From the NCBI GenBank assembly GCA_036825755.1, contig DAISXR010000101.1, positions 1 through 12,143 of the forward strand: 12,143 nt of DNA, given 5' to 3'. Under the pieces are notes generated by a model. The model searched no databases and was not told where the DNA came from. It saw only the letters and a list, made by a program, of their open reading frames with translations. The translations under genes were made by a program, and so were the position numbers. How positions within the stretch are numbered: position 1 is the first letter of the stretch; each line of letters opens with the position of its first letter. The stretch is from JAJFTV01 sp036825755. GTDB taxonomy: Bacteria; Chloroflexota; Anaerolineae; Anaerolineales; Anaerolineaceae. Shown here piece after piece: positions 10,004 to 12,143 of the stretch.

Positions 10004-11848
10004 ATGATCAATAAAATGAAATACCTGCTGATCGGGTCGCCGCTGCCAAATGAAATGATGTCTGAAAAGCGGCTGAATAAAGTTCGGGCGCTGGCTGCTT
10101 TCTCACCCGACGCGCTCTCCTCGGTTGCCTATGCCAACCAGGAAATCTACCTGGGGCTGGTCATTGCCGGCTCAGCCGGGTTATCGTTCCAGTTTCCGAT
10201 CGCTGTAGGGATCACCGTTCTGTTGGGGATTGTAGCATTATCGTACGCGCAGACCATCCGCGGCTACCCTTCGGGCGGCGGCTCTTATGTGGTGGCGCGT
10301 GAGAATCTGGGCACGCTGCCGGGGTTGATCGCGGGCGGCGCGCTGCTGCTGGATTACATTCTCACCGCCGCGGTCAGTCTGACGGCGGGTGTGGCGGCCA
10401 TTTCCTCGGCATTCCCCGAGCTGTGGCCGCACCGCATCTGGATCGCTTTGGGGCTATTGGCCGTGATCGCGCTTTTCAACCTGCGGGGCATTCGCGAATC
10501 GGGAACCGCCATGGCGGTACCGGTCTATCTGTTTTTATTTTCATTTCTGGGTATGCTGCTGTACGGCCTGTTTCGAGCAATCGCCCAGGGTGCTCCCACC
10601 CCCCTCACTACTGTGTCACCGGCCGCGTTTGAGCCGTTGTCCATCATCCTCATCATGCACGCGTTTTCGGCCGGCTGCACAGCCCTCACAGGAATTGAGG
10701 CCATCAGCAACGGGGTGACCGCGTTCAAACCGCCTGAGTGGGTGAATGCCCGTAAAACCCTGATCGTTATGGCCGTGCTTATGGCGTTTTTGTTTGCCGG
10801 CAGCATCGGTTTAACCCAGTTCTTCGGTGTCACAGCCGCTCCGGGTGAGACCATCCTGTCCGCGCTGGCGCGCCATCTGTTTGGCGCTGGTTTTCCTTAC
10901 TATGTGGTCCAGTTTTCCACCCTGGCTGTTCTGGCAGTAGCAGCCAACACCAGTTACGCCGGGTTCCCGCGGGTAGTGGCCATTTTGGCGCAAGATAAGT
11001 TCATGCCGCGCCAGCTTTTCAATGTGGGAGATCGGCTGGTATTTCACAATGGCATTCTGCTGCTTTCAGCAGTCACCGCCTTCCTGATCATTGTCTTTAA
11101 TGGTGACTCGCATGCGCTGGTTCCGCTGTTCGCGGTTGGGGCGTTCACGGCTTTCACGCTCTCTCAGGCTGGCATGGTGATCCACTGGTTCCGTAAAAAG
11201 GAAGCGGGCTGGCAAATGAAAGCCATCACCAACGGCGTCGGCGCATTGGTTACATTTACCGCGCTGATTGTGATTGCCATCAGCAAATTTGCCCAGGGTG
11301 CCTGGATCTCGGTGCTGGTGATCCCCGCCTTTGTGATTCTGTTCCTCCAGATACGCTCACACTACCGCAGCGTCTCCAGCCAGCTCTCATTGCGGGGCTT
11401 GCCCCCGTCTCTGCGTCCCTTCCCCAAACCACGGGTGGTCGTGCCGGTATCAGGGGTACACCGTGCCATGGTGGATGCAATCAACCTGGCGCGCTCGATT
11501 TCGGATCAGGTGACCGGGGTGTATATTGACATCAATCCGGAGCCGGATGAAGCCGAGCTGCGCCGCAGGTGGGAACTGTGGTTTCCGGATATCAAACTGG
11601 AGATCATCCCCTCACCGTACCGCTCGGTGGTTGAGCCGTTGATGAGATTTCTAGACGAGACCGATCGCGAACACAATGATGGGCAGCGGGCGATTCTGGT
11701 TTTGCCGGAAATGATCCCAGCATCCAGTTGGCAGGAGATTTTGCACAATCAGTCCGCCGATCAAATCAAAAAGGCTCTGCTGTATCAGCGCCGCAAGAGC
11801 GGGGTACAGCGCATCATCATTGATGTACCGTATCATCTGAAGAAATGA
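10004..11848 (+). CDS. KimA-family APC permease, probable potassium importer
   Basis: A 614-residue protein with 12 predicted membrane segments (about residues 45-445) and a cytoplasmic C-terminal domain (about 460-614). It resembles Bacillus subtilis KimA (YdaO) along its full length, as I recall that sequence: LIGSPL near the start, LAAFSPDALSSVAYANQEI, GYPSGGGSYVVARENLG, GLIAGGALLLDYILTAAVS, SAGCTALTGIEAISN, and the C-terminal LHNQSA and final YHLKK. KimA is a proton-coupled K+ importer whose C-terminal domain binds c-di-AMP. Residues reported to line its ion path are kept (Asp36, Tyr43, Asp117, Tyr118, and Thr229 for Thr230). The position equivalent to Tyr377 is Phe376. GGAAAGAG precedes the ATG. 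It is transcribed alone between a nagA hairpin and a strong 3' hairpin. Family is firm; K+ specificity is an inference. Confidence 0.88.
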   Translation: MINKMKYLLIGSPLPNEMMSEKRLNKVRALAAFSPDALSSVAYANQEIYLGLVIAGSAGLSFQFPIAVGITVLLGIVALSYAQTIRGYPSGGGSYVVARENLGTLPGLIAGGALLLDYILTAAVSLTAGVAAISSAFPELWPHRIWIALGLLAVIALFNLRGIRESGTAMAVPVYLFLFSFLGMLLYGLFRAIAQGAPTPLTTVSPAAFEPLSIILIMHAFSAGCTALTGIEAISNGVTAFKPPEWVNARKTLIVMAVLMAFLFAGSIGLTQFFGVTAAPGETILSALARHLFGAGFPYYVVQFSTLAVLAVAANTSYAGFPRVVAILAQDKFMPRQLFNVGDRLVFHNGILLLSAVTAFLIIVFNGDSHALVPLFAVGAFTAFTLSQAGMVIHWFRKKEAGWQMKAITNGVGALVTFTALIVIAISKFAQGAWISVLVIPAFVILFLQIRSHYRSVSSQLSLRGLPPSLRPFPKPRVVVPVSGVHRAMVDAINLARSISDQVTGVYIDINPEPDEAELRRRWELWFPDIKLEIIPSPYRSVVEPLMRFLDETDREHNDGQRAILVLPEMIPASSWQEILHNQSADQIKKALLYQRRKSGVQRIIIDVPYHLKK

Positions 11849-11879
11849 CCTGCCTGAGGAAGTGTTGTTAATCAACCTG

Positions 11880-11921
11880 GTAGGGGGAGGTTCATGAACC
11901 TCTCCCTACTCATTTGTCTCT
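11880..11921 (+). terminator. Strong hairpin after the permease gene
   Basis: A 14-bp stem (11880-11893 with 11896-11909, one G-U pair) starting 32 bases after the stop codon and followed by the T-rich stretch TCATTTGTCTCTT. It is the likely transcription terminator of the permease gene. Confidence 0.65.
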
Positions 11922-12023
11922 TCGAAACCATCTCTTATCGGCCCCTGGCCGATCCCTCTCTGGCGTTCGGACTGGCAACTGAGGCTGGGTTGTCCACAAA
12001 TTATTTTCGCGCCATAAACCAAA

Positions 12024-12070
12024 ATTGTCATTTCGTCGGATCTGGCGCAGCCAGACCCAGAGAATCCGCC
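12024..12070. repeat. REP-like intergenic repeat, copy 1
   Basis: ATTGTCATTTCGTCGG, a hairpin TCTGGC-GCA-GCCAGA (12041-12055) and AGAGAATCCGCCTG. The layout 'TGTCATTYCG ... GAGAATCC' resembles short extragenic repeats common in Chloroflexota and other MAGs. No protein-coding gene is supported in 11922-12143. Confidence 0.45.
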
Positions 12071-12121
12071 TGGGGGTTGACCTTCGCACGTTCCCATATC
12101 TGGAGAAGGGAAACCATCTTC

Positions 12122-12143
12122 ATTGTCATCCCGAGGAAACAGC
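12122..12143. repeat. REP-like intergenic repeat, copy 2 (cut by window end)
   Basis: ATTGTCATCCCGAGGAAAC repeats the start of the copy at 12024, 98 bases away and in the same orientation. The rest lies beyond the window. Confidence 0.45.

Noticed and set aside
11906..12097. A 63-residue minus-strand open frame in the 3' non-coding tail
   Set aside because: It lies across the REP-like repeat, has no ribosome site and no recognisable sequence.

Overview
The window looks like part of a metagenome-assembled scaffold from a moderately GC-rich bacterium. Anaerolineae (Chloroflexota) is my best guess. It rests on general style: small exported proteins with Pro/Thr/Ala-rich tails, DUF5666 and Coa1-like secreted proteins, and stand-alone E2-core and zinc-ribbon membrane proteins. 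No marker gene proves it. A run of exactly 100 N (8783-8882) is an assembly gap, so gene order across it is not certain.

Left part (1-3950, all minus strand). A short operon starts at a lipoprotein (3335-3871). It continues through a secreted DUF5666 protein (2738-3325), two tandem paralogous membrane-anchored Coa1-like proteins (2212-2694 and 1657-2136) and a membrane-anchored protein of unknown function (1069-1641). All five products are exported or anchored outside the membrane, and no cytoplasmic enzyme lies among them. A candidate promoter preceded by a 22-bp perfect palindrome sits ahead of the first gene. Downstream, running off the left edge, is the C-terminal part of a polytopic membrane protein, possibly a GT-C type glycosyltransferase.

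Middle (3960-6800, minus strand). There is a single-domain cupin, the glycerol-3-phosphate acyltransferase PlsY (first acyl transfer of phospholipid synthesis), a double-zinc-ribbon membrane protein and a bacterial PH-domain protein. Each has its own candidate promoter or terminator. Between plsY and the cupin gene lies a tandem 31-bp repeat whose two hairpin stems differ in sequence but both pair.

Right-middle (6883-8782). Divergent to the PH gene is a stand-alone E2/CAT-fold acyltransferase with the HxxxDG motif but no lipoyl domain. A small STAS/SpoIIAA-like protein follows, then a convergent DUF2007-like protein whose stop lies 1 bp away, and a CAU-anticodon tRNA on the minus strand.

Right part (8883-12143, plus strand). 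The gap cuts off the 5' end of nagA (N-acetylglucosamine-6-phosphate deacetylase, amino-sugar or peptidoglycan recycling). A KimA-family APC permease (probable potassium importer with a C-terminal cytoplasmic regulatory domain) follows and ends at a strong hairpin. The last ~230 bases are non-coding and carry two copies of a short REP-like motif.

Most genes are housekeeping or accessory. The strongest candidate for something undescribed is the five-gene exported-protein operon with its palindromic control region.
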